Shown: piece after piece, positions 1 through 9,210 of the stretch
How the letters are laid out: every line of letters starts with the position of its first letter
Position numbering within the stretch: the stretch's first letter is position 1
Assembly (NCBI GenBank): GCA_029962745.1
Contig: CM057165.1
Location: 23,835,202-23,899,201 of the forward strand
Origin: Echinometra lucunter
Lineage: Eukaryota; Echinodermata; Echinoidea; Camarodonta; Echinometridae
DNA length: 64,000 bases
Direction of reading: 5' to 3'
The notes under the pieces: model-generated
What the model was told of the DNA's origin: nothing
The model's database searches: none
Seen by the model: only the letters and a program-made list of their open reading frames with translations
Program-made: the position numbers and the translations under genes

Positions 1-778
1 ACCCGCATCGCAGGAAATCATTAGAAACAGGTAATTTTATTTGGTGGGTTACAAACTGATTTTCCTTTACTAAGTGTCAAACAAGAGTAATATAATAATA
101 GACAGTCTTCACGTGGTACCATTCAGATAATTTAATTTTGTTGCTTACGAAATTGCTTTCCCCATCACAAAGTCTCGAATGAAAGTAATATCTATATGTG
201 ATGTAGTAACAATCATACCTTCCCACAAGAAGTGTAAATTATTTTCTATGATTACAAAGTTGCTTATCCAACACAAAATGTCAAATTATCTGTTCCATGA
301 TATAGATTTTAAGATAAATGCATTCAATGTTTCATGTATTGTACTCAATTGCATTTCAGTACACTTTACTGATGCATAATCTTTTTAAAAAATGAAATCT
401 GATCATATTAATGTTAATGAAAATGACATGACATATATATGCCTATGACAGACGATAATATCAGGAAATTAAGATGTAAGGACAGGGATAAATGAGATAT
501 CGATATATACAGATAATCATCAGCATTATTTCTTGTCAAGCAAAATCATTTGTTATCACTTTTTGTGAATGTTTTAGTGTCATCTAATAGTTGAATCTCA
601 ATAGAGCTATGTGTGGTAAGAACGAATGTTATAATTTTATTTCTATTTCATTTGTTGGTCGCATGATGATAATTACTTTTTCGCGGCATTCTAATCAAAG
701 CTCTAAATTTCCTCCGAAGTATAAATGAACCTGAAAAAACCTCATACTTATTTCATTGTAGTTCGAAGAATGGCTCCA
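1..778. other. Upstream flank of acidic-repeat gene, copy 1
   Basis: AT-rich sequence shared with 56993-57742. I see no convincing exon. A pyrimidine-containing stretch ending in TTTCATTGTAG at 751-761 could be a splice acceptor just before the acidic reading frame. The paralogue lacks about 55 bp here and instead has TCCTCCGGCAG, also acceptor-like. No TATA box or other promoter could be assigned. Confidence 0.4.
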
Positions 779-1171
779 ATGGCAGTTACATCAAACGCTG
801 ATAGCCATGAAGATGATCCCTGGATCAACCTCCCATGTACAGTGGACGTATCTGCTGAACAAGTTGAAGAAGATAGCTTTGTACTAGAAGTACCGGAAAG
901 TCTCCAATATACCTCGATTGATTTAACAGTACAAGATCTTCCATATACAGTGGAAGTTTCTGCTGAAAACGTAGATAATTTACCAGTGGAAGATCTTCCA
1001 TGTACAGAAGAAGTTTCTGCTGATGATTTACCAGTGGAAGATCTTCCATGTACAGAAGAAGTTTCTGCTGATGATTTACCAGTGGAAGATCTTCCATGTA
1101 CAGAAGAAGTTTCTGCTGATGATTTACCAGTGGAAGATCTTCCATGTACAGAGGAAGTTTTTGTTGAATAA
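779..1171 (+). CDS. Acidic 16-residue-repeat protein, paralogue 1 (probable terminal exon)
   Basis: I do not recognise this family. The frame encodes about 130 residues from the Met shared with the paralogue (MAV.SNAD); upstream in-frame Mets exist at 725 and 770. After an HEDDPWINLPCTVDVSAE segment and a divergent unit (VQDLPYTVEVSAE) come four units of 16 residues built on VEDLPCTEEVSADDLP, the last ending VFVE and a TAA stop. The unit is 48 bp, so copy-number change keeps the frame. It is rich in Asp/Glu with one Cys per unit; no signal peptide or membrane segment is visible. The TTTCATTGTAG acceptor-like site just upstream suggests it may be a last exon. The paralogue at 57743-58039 keeps the frame and stop but has two units. 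Between the two copies I count more amino-acid-changing than silent differences, so selection for the protein is not proven. The antisense frame over this region is a repeat shadow. Confidence 0.5.
   Translation: MAVTSNADSHEDDPWINLPCTVDVSAEQVEEDSFVLEVPESLQYTSIDLTVQDLPYTVEVSAENVDNLPVEDLPCTEEVSADDLPVEDLPCTEEVSADDLPVEDLPCTEEVSADDLPVEDLPCTEEVFVE
964..1170 (+). repeat. 48-bp coding minisatellite, four units
   Basis: Tandem units of 48 bp (GAAGATCTTCCATGTACAGA at each unit start) run almost without divergence to the stop codon. Units two and three are identical to the first and only the last differs, which fits recent unequal exchange. The paralogue has two units. Confidence 0.9.
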
Positions 1172-2030
1172 GTCAACAACCCTGCTTTCCTTTCTTTTCC
1201 TTTCCCTACTTTGCCTTTTGTTTTTTGTCTATGTTCTAATCTTATCACATGCTTTAACAGTTAGTCCAGTCCTGGGAACATTCAACGTCAAGTATCTACA
1301 GTCTTTTAAAGATGCTTCCCGTTATATTTAAATTCTCAATTCTTTTTGATTCATTTAATTTGTTCTCTGTATTTTACTTTTTAAAATGCCTTAGGCCTAC
1401 ATATTTCTTATTGTTGTATGCTTTTTTGTCAATGAATTTCGACAAAAGATGTAAAACAGCGACCCCTCGCGCCGGTTCGAAGTTTACAGAGTATGCGGGC
1501 ACACAATATCCATTCGCACACATGGCAAAGCCCTGCTGCATTTAAAACTTAACATTATTGGTAACTCTGCCATCAGTGGTAACTACCATGATAACATTAT
1601 TCAACAGCTGATCAGGTTTCCATGGAAGTTACCACTGATGGCAAAGTTACCATCAAAGTTTGATGCAACGTGGCCCTTGTGAGGCGACGCAAAGATTATA
1701 GGACATTACTTAAAGAAAGTGGCCAGTCCTTTGTAGATAACAATGGTGTTAACTAGCCATAGGGTCCTCGATAAATTATGATCCCTATGTACATAACCTC
1801 ACACGGTGCGTGACAGACTTCGTGTTTGTCCGTTGTGTTATAAAGTTATAGTTATTTGTTACACCTGTCCAGTGTTTCGTCGACACAGATGTTAAATGGA
1901 GGGGGGGGGGGGGGACAGTTTGTATTAGCCAATTTTGAAATTTTAATGTTGTGTAGTCATATGCTCTCTACTAAACCCCTAAGTAGTTCTTACAGGTACC
2001 ATGGTAGATACGATATGTGGTATGTCGTAT
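1172..2030. other. Downstream flank of acidic-repeat gene, copy 1
   Basis: Noncoding sequence shared with 58040-58932. It contains an imperfect inverted pair, GGTAACT(CT)GCCATCAGTGGTAACT at 1560-1583 against AGTTACCACTGATGGCAAAG at 1628-1647, possibly a small MITE. A G-run of about 14 lies at 1899-1914. No clear AATAAA signal is placed near the stop codon. Confidence 0.4.
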
Positions 2031-2031
2031 C

Positions 2032-2256
2032 CAGCCGCGGATCTAGGATTTGATGGGGGGGGGGGCATGGGCAAGGATTTTTTTTGTTGTAAACTAGCGA
2101 CTATTGGGGTATTCTATTATCCTATTACAGGTCCAAAAAGAAAAATCTAAATTTGGCGACAAGCAAAAAAAAAAAAAAAAAAAAAAAAAAGGTTATACAC
2201 AATTACATTTGCCATTTCGGCGTTCTTCTTCTTCTTCTTCTTCTTCTTCTTCTTCT

Positions 2257-2287
<31 letters not shown>

Positions 2288-2392
2288 GGGGGGGCCTTTC
2301 TTTTTTTGGGGGGCGAGGTACCCAAAATGGTCAAAAATGGGCTGAAAACACAAATTTTGAGTCTAGAGGGCAGGGGGGGTATCAACGAGATC
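2032..2392 (+). mobile_element. Family-C hAT-like MITE, degenerate right end
   Basis: Starts CAGCCGCGGATCTAGGATTTGA followed by a G-run, like the intact family-C copy at 7669-7938. The interior shares GACAAGC-polyA, CATTTGCCATTTCGGCG, polyT-G(n) and ACCCAAAATGGTCAAAAATGGG with that copy. A (TTC)n run and long T-run fill the middle. The right end is decayed (AGATCCAGATGATTC) and no target duplication could be matched. In the paralogous block (58933 onward) most of the interior is deleted. Confidence 0.6.
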
Positions 2393-3578
2393 CAGATGAT
2401 TCGATACAAATTTTATGACCACTATAAAACTTTTGAAATTAATGTTTTTTGTGTTATTTTGTATACATGTATTTCTTTTACTCGTATATATACAAAAAGA
2501 AGTTTAGAATACATACTATGTACAAATATGATTTTACAGAGCTTTCCCTTGATAAAACTTACATTATTTTACCATGCTTAGAAACACATATTTGCTCTGC
2601 GTATTTAAAAAAAAAATCCATGGAAGGGGCCGGGGTATCCTCTTCCCACAACCTCCTACCGCTCAGTCGCTTCGCACCCTGGTACGTCCATTGTAAGCCC
2701 CCAGTAGCCCCCACCCCCGAAAAAACACACCAAAAACAAACAAAAACTTTAGATCTGTGCCACAAGAGGGGTTCAAACAAACAGAAGAATTTTTTTAAAG
2801 CAACAAAAAACAAAAACAATTCAATTTCATTAATGATGATAAGTGAAAAAAAAAGTCGGAAGAACAAGTTTTCTTACCTTAATAAGCCTTGTGTTTATCC
2901 ATGACAAAACTTTGGTAGCGAGCTCGGGTGTGCATATACTATTAACTATCTATCAAGCCGCTGGGCTGCTTAATTTAGCCCGAGTACAAGTCAATATTGT
3001 CTATTACAGCCAAGTAGAATCCTCTTGCGAGCGCGGTTGCGAGCTGTTATAGTGATGAATAACACACGTTTGGCTTTCGCTATCCAGTGGCGTGTTAAGG
3101 GAAATGGCGCACCCGGATGGATGAAATGGGGAGCCCCTCGTATTTTATTTTTAGCTACCGAAGGCGCCTCTGGGCTGCGTAATTGAAATAAATTTAGAAA
3201 AATAAGTAATATAAAATGATTGCAATCTGACATGGTAGTCTTGACTTACTTGTGCATACGTTTGTATCAGTAGAGGTGTGTCCTCCAATTATTCATGTAA
3301 TTACGATAATTATATAATATCAATACCATGGATGTCAATTTGTTTTTTTTTTTTCATTTTTGTGCTGTTTATTTGAATAATTGGAAATAAATGTGTTTGA
3401 ACTGACAAAAATGTCAGTAATTTGGAAGAACTTTTGAAGACTTACCTATAATTATTTAAACACTAAAAACAAAACAAAAAACCATTACCACTACTCATAC
3501 AGATAAGATAATGGAAGAAAAGGTATAGGTTGACATTCAAATCATATTCACCTCCAAAATCTTTTTCACAATCTTACA
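2393..3578. other. Gene-free part of duplicated block, copy 1
   Basis: Shared with copy 2 apart from insertions. Contains A-rich tracts and the pre-insertion site GCGCGGTTGCGAG at 3030-3042, which in copy 2 is split by the foldback element. It also has a hAT-like terminus (CAGTGGCGTG at 3086; GCGCCTCTG at 3164-3172) without a matching target duplication. No exon is supported. Confidence 0.5.
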
Positions 3579-3586
3579 TAGATGAT

Positions 3587-3985
3587 CACTGGCGTAAATC
3601 CCGGGGGGGATGGGGGGGATATATCCCCCCCCCCCCACTTTTTGGAGAGGGGGGGATGGCGTGTACAAATATCCCCCCCCCCCCCACTTTTTAAGAAAGA
3701 AAATATATTTTAATCAATCTGTTAGTAAAATCTTTGAATATCTGTCATAAACAACCATCATATTTTAGAATTTCTATTTGAAAATGCGATTGAAAACCAA
3801 AAAAAGTGGTTATTTTTGGCTCGCTCGCTTCGCTCGCTCGCAAAATAAATATTAAAATGTGTGTAGGGGGGTCTGTGGGGGTCAGTGAGGGTGTGTGCTT
3901 ATACTTAAGTGTGAGATCGACAGAAAAAAAATCGTCAAAAAAGTCAATCATCCCCCCCACTCCTCAGAGTGGATTTACGCCAGTG
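3587..3985 (-). mobile_element. Family-A hAT MITE (A1) with verified empty site
   Basis: A 399-bp element with TIRs CACTGGCGTAAATCC and GGATTTACGCCAGTG. It is flanked by the 8-bp direct duplication TAGATGAT (3579-3586 and 3986-3993). The paralogous block has the uninterrupted site ACATAGATGATGATACACT at about 62806-62824, so this is a real insertion after the segmental duplication. G/C homopolymers lie near the ends, and the interior holds one mirror-repeat module (3819-3840). Eight-bp duplications and CA..TG ends fit the hAT superfamily. It has no coding capacity. Confidence 0.92.
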
Positions 3986-4017
3986 TAGATGATGATACAC
4001 TGTAACCTCCAAAGGAC

Positions 4018-4222
4018 TCATCTCTCACAAATTGAAAGGTGCAATTCCTGCGAGTGAACGGGAATTGCATTCATTATTGTAGCATTGTACCTTTCCCTGG
4101 TAGACTCAGTGGTGTGTTCATGGGAGTCAGGATTGGTTGATGATGGCACATGGTGCAGGGGAGGTGAGATGTAAGGTCGGACTTTGTTGGGTAGATGGGA
4201 TAAGGGTTAAGAGGACATGCAT

Positions 4223-4266
<44 letters not shown>

Positions 4267-4536
4267 TGGGTGTGCTTGTGCTTATCTTGACAATTCACAT
4301 CCGTTAGTCTCCTCTCCAAAATATCCCGACCACATTCCCTTATCCCTTTTCAGTTACAGTCAGGTACTTAGGAAAAAAAAAATGTATTAGAAGTATGGAA
4401 AGTGGGGAAGTATGGAAAGTGGAAGAAATTTTGCCTGATACTCATCTCTCACAAATTGAAAGGTGCAATTCCTGCGCGTGAACGGGAATTGCATTCATTA
4501 TTGTAGCATTGTACCTTTCCCTGGTAGACTCAGTGG
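4018..4536 (+). repeat. Direct repeat pair of about 93 bp with internal hairpin
   Basis: The segment starting CATCTCTCACAAATTGAAAG occurs at about 4018-4111 and again at about 4442-4536, nearly identical, running to CCCTGGTAGACTCAGTGG. Each copy has a short inverted pair GCAATTCC/GGAATTGC. A (CT)n microsatellite sits between them at 4228-4262. Confidence 0.85.
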
Positions 4537-4766
4537 TTTCAAAAATGTAAAGTTTTTGGGGGGACGCACTGTAGATCAGCAGATTGCTTTGATTGATTGA
4601 TATACGAGTTTATTTTCATTTCCATATCAACGAAATTTACAGTGTAAAGCACATACAAAATTCAGAAATGAAATCAATATCACCTGATCAATATATGACG
4701 TGCATTCATACTATTTCACTGTTTAATCAACGTTCACCTGCTCCCACGAGAAGAGAAAGCAAACCA

Positions 4767-5091
4767 GGGGGTGTTTCATAAAGCTGTTCGTGAAGTTACG
4801 AATGACTTTACGAACGATTTGAATATGAAGTGTCAAATGGGATGCCCAAAGTTTTTCTAGACGTTTTTTTACAAAGTGTGACTGCATTTCCCATAACCTA
4901 AATTAAATTCTGGCAAAAAATTTAGTTGGCAATAAAACTGTTTGTAAACAATAGCAATAGTAATCTAAGTCTGCATATTTCACCTTTAGCTGGTGGAATT
5001 TATAATGACTGAAAATCATAATAGGTTTTCCATATTCAAGTCGTTCGTAAAGTCATTCATAACTTCACGAACAGCTTTATGAAACATCCCC
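4767..5091 (+). mobile_element. Hairpin MITE family F, full copy
   Basis: Ends GGGGGTGTTTCATAAAGCTG and CAGCTTTATGAAACATCCCC are inverted. The inverted arms continue through GTTCGTGAAGTTACGAATGA and TCATTCATAACTTCACGAAC. The interior matches a right-truncated copy at 34947-35175, and an end fragment lies at 20086-20135. Superfamily not assigned. Confidence 0.85.
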
Positions 5092-5394
5092 AATGCTCTT
5101 TTACATGCATTTGGGAAACGAAATGTATTAGAAGTATGGAAAGTGGAAGAAATTTTGCATGATACTTTAATTTTTCAAGTTTCACTTTTCATTTTCAATT
5201 TATTTTCCACAGAAATCAATCAATCAATACGAAAACTATACATTATGAAACAACACATGTTGATTACAATCATATAAACAACGGTAGTACGAAAACCAAT
5301 ACAAAAAGAGTAATTCAATGATGCAGTGATTTAACATTCATATTATAGTGGAGGGGCCTAAAGTGGCTTGATGTGGTTATGGTGGGGCGGCATA

Positions 5395-5572
5395 GCCGAC
5401 CAAATGTGTATTTTGTGATAAGAGCATCAAATTTGGCAAACATTATGAAACATAAACAAATTTAGATGTGGAGATCGACATCTAAGATTCTGCCCCTAGG
5501 AGCCAAGGGGACTATCCCTAAAAAGTGACACCATAGCGGCCTTTTATTATAATTGTTTATTATTATTATTAT

Positions 5573-5607
<35 letters not shown>

Positions 5608-5628
5608 TCATCATCATCATCATCATCA

Positions 5629-5677
<49 letters not shown>

Positions 5678-6145
5678 ACACTGTCCAAAATTACATATAA
5701 CAATAAATATCAGGCATATGATATGGACGATTGAGACTCAAAAGGGGGCATTCAATTGATTTCCAAACAGCCCCCAAACTATATGTATATTGTGATAAAA
5801 GGACTATTTTGGGCACACGTTTAGATATAACATAGGAGAAACAAATCTAAATGTGAAGACATCATAGATTCCGTCCCTCAGTGCCGTGGGAGTAATCTGT
5901 AAAAAAAATACAGAAGGGCATTTTTCATATTGGCCAACTTCCCATCTGAAAAGTGAATCTCAGGTAATTCGATAATGTAGACGCAGAATGTTTAGGGGCA
6001 AATATACTTCAGAAAAGACTTTCACTTTAATACCATTTTGGCTGTATTGAAAAGTGCCCCAATGACAGCAATATTTGAAAATTTATCACTGCCTTTAAGG
6101 GCAGAATCTTAGATGTCTCCAAATCTAACTTTATTTATCATGTAT
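5395..6145. repeat. Diverged repeat block, three related units, with compound microsatellite
   Basis: A unit containing AAATTTAGATGTGGAGATCGAC.. ATTCTGCCCCT at 5458-5500 recurs in weaker form at 5838-5885 (AAATCTAAATGTGAAGACAT) and in inverted form at 6090-6135 (GGGCAGAATCTTAGATGTCT). Between them at 5556-5676 is a compound (TTA)n(GTA)n(TCA)n(TTA)n microsatellite. No gene seen. Confidence 0.7.
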
Positions 6146-6169
6146 CTATCTTAATGAGTGCTAAGGCTC

Positions 6170-6385
6170 AGAGGCGTCGATCCTGGGGGGGCAGGGGGGC
6201 AAAGATTTCATTTTGCCCCCCAATAATTTCCGAACCAAAAAAAAAGAAAAGAAAAAAGAAAAAAGAAAGAGAAAAGAAAGGAAAAGGAAGGAAGAAAGAG
6301 AAATGAAAGTGGAAAACAAGGAAAAAGAAAGAAAATGGGACACTGGGAAGCGGTCGCTCGCTTCGCTCGCTCACATTTAAGTATC
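6170..6385 (+). mobile_element. hAT-like left end with mirror-repeat module (fragment)
   Basis: CAGAGGCGTCGATCCTGGGG followed by a G-rich/GCCCCCC stretch looks like a hAT-type terminus of the same style as families A-C. An AG-rich tract follows, then the CpG mirror motif at about 6351-6371. A matching right terminus and target duplication were not found. Confidence 0.45.
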
Positions 6386-7660
6386 TTAACCAATGCCGAT
6401 GATAATTACTATTCTTATGAAAGGAAATCGGTTTGCATCTCGTGTTTCTATCTAATGTTATACCATTCTTCTACTCATAGGAAGTAATATAACTATACAA
6501 GATGTCACTCCAATAAATCGAGCGGGCAGTTGACCTAAAATAGATACACTTTCAGGAGATAAAGCCCTAGATATAAAAAAAAAACCCTCATTGTTTTCGT
6601 TAGCTCGCTCGCTTCTCTTGCTGGTAAAAGATACATGCAAGATGATTTCGGGCAGCAAATAGCTTATTATAGCAGCGAGATACCAACATATCATTATATT
6701 CGGGCAGCGAGGTGGTTGACAGTTTTTTTTTTGGACGAATCCATACAATTTTGCCAGGATCGGTTGTTGACTTTGCTCGCTATGGTAGAAACAGAATGGA
6801 TTCGGACTGCAAACAGTGTCATATTCGGCACACAGGTGATCGGATGTATTATTCAGATATACAGGCAGGACAGGTTTATAGTGTATTCTGATGATAATTA
6901 TAATAATGATATTCTGTTCTTGTATAGCGCATATCACATTATTATCACATTATCATATAATCATGATGACGAAATAACACTTTCATCATATGGAAAAAGG
7001 GTATATTTTTCCTCGCTCGCTGCGCTCGCTCGTTTGATAGTAATGGTTTTGAAAAGCAAACGAATTCGGTGAGATGAGACCGAATAGATAATGTGTGTTT
7101 CATGGGCTCATAGTGTAATTTGCCGAAGGGGTTACTACTCAACCATAAAAAAACAGTAATATAAAAAAACAGAGTGTTTTTTTTTTTTTTTTTTTTTTTT
7201 GGGGGGGGGGCGGCAACAATGGACCAGCGATGTGACAAAATAGAGTTCATATTTGGCTGCGAGGTAACCATATTTTTTAGGTATCATATATGCCTATAGT
7301 GTATTTTCATAACTAAACACGTCTCTCATAACAAGAAATTTGTTATTTAAATTAAAAGAAAAACAGGATGGTTCACAATCTAGCAAGATGCGTAATTTCC
7401 CCAAATTGAAAATGCTTCACGTTGATATAGGCCTATGTGTCACATGTGTGTGTATGGGTGTGTGTGTGTGTGTGCGGGTGCATAAGATTGCTTCTGCGTT
7501 CTTGAGTGTAAAAATACTCATAAACAAAATGCCTATTCACTTTTCTTGGGGGGGGGGGGGGGTGTGGGGCACACATTTCTCCCGTTTTATGCATCCCACC
7601 ATAATATTCTAGCAGACAGAAAAGGGGGAAATTCTTTCCCACATGTATATTTTGGGGGAT
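6386..7660. other. Gene-free repeat-derived sequence
   Basis: Carries further CGCTCGCT-type motifs (6603-6620 and 7012-7032), spaced by sequence resembling the tandem family at 25 kb (GTCATC.. TATATTTTTCC). It also has a T-run/G-run at 7178-7210, a (TG)n tract at 7445-7472 and a G-run at 7548-7562. Open frames here have no recognisable protein similarity. Confidence 0.4.
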
Positions 7661-7668
7661 CCTTGGAC

Positions 7669-7938
7669 CAGCCACCGATCCAGGATTTGAGGGGGGGGGG
7701 GGCATGGCCATGGAAGATTTGTTTATAATCTCACGACAAGCAAAAAAAAAAAAAAGGTTGTAAATTACATTTCCCATTTCGGCGTTTTTTTTTTTTTTTT
7801 TTGGGGGGGGGCCCCTTCCTTTTTCGGGGGGGGGGGAGAGCGAGCTACCCAAAATGGTCAAAAATGGGCTGAAAAAATGGGGGCCAGGGCCAGCTCGCCC
7901 CAACCCCCCCCCCCCCCCTCCCCCTGGATCTGCGCCTG
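7669..7938 (+). mobile_element. Family-C hAT MITE (C1), intact
   Basis: A 270-bp element starting CAGCCACCGATCCAGG and ending CCCTGGATCTGCGCCTG, an imperfect TIR. It is flanked by the perfect 8-bp duplication CCTTGGAC (7661-7668 and 7939-7946). Long G-runs sit just inside both ends. Related copies start at 2032 and 58933. Confidence 0.9.
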
Positions 7939-7989
7939 CCTTGGACACCCCATCAGGTGATAGCCAACTGCCTGTCTCCTTTCCTACTT

Positions 7990-8180
7990 TTTTTTTTTTT
8001 TTTTTTTTTACTTACATTAACAAAAAATGGCTGGTACATCAGACTACTCAACACACCCTTTCGAGACAAGCCCCCCCCCCCCCCCCCCCGGTTTCCACGA
8101 ATGGTGCGTTAATTTCACTCCCCACACGCAACCCACCCTTTCGAGACAACCGGGGGGGGGGGGGCTTCTCTCGAAAGGGT
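7990..8180. repeat. Short direct and inverted repeats with poly-C/poly-G
   Basis: A motif ACCCTTTCGAGACAA followed by a C-run occurs at about 8055 and 8138, and in inverted form (CTCTCGAAAGGGTG) at about 8169. This looks like rearranged MITE ends. The proline- or glycine-rich open frames here come from the homopolymers. Confidence 0.55.
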
Positions 8181-8280
8181 GCGGCCATCTCCGTTCCCTC
8201 CCCGCTCCCATCCCGCTCCGCGCACGCAGCTTTCGACATAAGCCTGTCAGACCGAACATATCCGCCGGGGGTAGCCCCTA

Positions 8281-8889
8281 GGGCCTCCCAAAAGGGCTCC
8301 AAAGTCGGGTTGATTTCACCCCATCTTACAGTGCACCAAACTTTGTCTGTAGAAAGTTTTATGACTATACATTACTAAAAACACAAAAACTGACAAAATT
8401 TTCGGTCGGGAGGGGTGTCAGACGGCCCCTAAAAATGAGGAAACATATTCCACGTAAGGCCCGAGTATCAAATTTTGTCAGAAGAAAGAGCTATGGCTCT
8501 ACATTCCAAAAATAATGTAAAACTGCCCAATATTTCCTTCAGGAAATGGGTCTAACACTGCCCAGAAAAAAACACCAAAGTGCCCTTCAACATAGGTTTT
8601 AGGTCCCCAAAGTGTTCTCAATGATAGAGAAAATCCATATCCTTACTTACCCACCATGATAACTCACAAATTCACGCAGAAAAATCTTGAGTAATGTATT
8701 TTTCTTCTGGCCGGGGTGCAGTTTTTTTCCCCATTTGCAGGAGCCGTCTGACAACCCCTCCCGACGGAAAACTTTGTCAGTTTTTGTGTTTTGGTAATGT
8801 AGAGTCATACTTCATCCTCCTGACAAAGTTCGATACATATGTTGGGTGGGGTGAAATCAACCCGACTTTGTGGCCCTTATGGGAGGCCC
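8281..8889. mobile_element. MITE with about 145-bp inverted arms
   Basis: The left arm 8281-8424 (starting GGGCCTCCCAAAAGGGC) and the right arm about 8740-8889 (ending CTTATGGGAGGCCC) are inverted copies, including CAAAGTCGGGTTGATTTCAC against its complement. A further weak repeat of arm sequence lies in the interior near 8470-8515. No target duplication was recognised and no coding capacity is present. Confidence 0.85.
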
Positions 8890-8942
8890 TGCACGGTAAG
8901 GATGAAATTAAACAACTTGTATAAATCTTATACAACCTGAGG

Positions 8943-9066
8943 GGGTGTAACATAAGACATACAATCAATCTTACGATTGATATCAATCGTAAGTCTATGG
9001 CAAACCATGTACTAAAGAGATACAATTGATTGTAAGATTGATTGTATCTATTTATGTTACACACCC
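8943..9066. mobile_element. Hairpin MITE, family H
   Basis: Ends GGGTGTAACATAAGAC and ATTTATGTTACACACCC are inverted, and inside them ATACAATCAATCTTAC pairs with GTAAGATTGATTGTAT. It is 124 bp and resembles other short hairpin elements here with a G-rich end followed by GTNNCATAA. Confidence 0.85.
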
Positions 9067-9077
9067 ATGGTTTACTG

Positions 9078-9210
9078 TCAGGTGTTGTTTAAAAGTTTAA
9101 ACAAGTGTTTAAAAAGTTAAACAACAGTGTTCAATTCTTTGAACAATAAATATTAAAGAAATGAACAGTGCTGTTTGAAACTACACAGTTGTTTTAAATT
9201 AATACCTGAT
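9078..9210. mobile_element. Small MITE-like inverted repeat
   Basis: TCAGGTGTTGTTTAAA at 9078 and the inverted partner TTTTAAATTAATACCTGA ending near 9210 bracket AT-rich sequence with repeated GTTTAAAC-like words. Ends match imperfectly. Confidence 0.45.

Larger units (their letters stand above)
1..4003 (+). repeat. Segmental duplication, copy 1 (left edge cut by window)
   Basis: This block aligns in direct orientation with 56993-62825. The shared sequence starts at base 1 (ACCCGCATCGCAGG) and runs to the TAGATGATGATACACT motif. Point differences are scattered at a few per cent, far more than in the 5-kb tandem duplication, so this is the older event. Copy 1 has a hAT-type MITE at 3587-3985 that copy 2 lacks. 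Copy 2 has a 2.3-kb foldback element and a SINE-like insertion that copy 1 lacks. The block carries the acidic-repeat gene and a poly-G, family-C-like element. Confidence 0.9.

Noticed and set aside
748..1248. 166-residue open frame antisense to the acidic repeats (SSVHGRSSTGKSSAE repeats)
   Set aside because: It is the reverse-strand shadow of the 48-bp minisatellite. The sense frame is better supported by its shared start and stop in both paralogues.
2104..2581. Several open frames with poly-Ser, poly-Phe or poly-Lys
   Set aside because: They are translations of the (TTC)n, T-run and A-run inside the family-C element.
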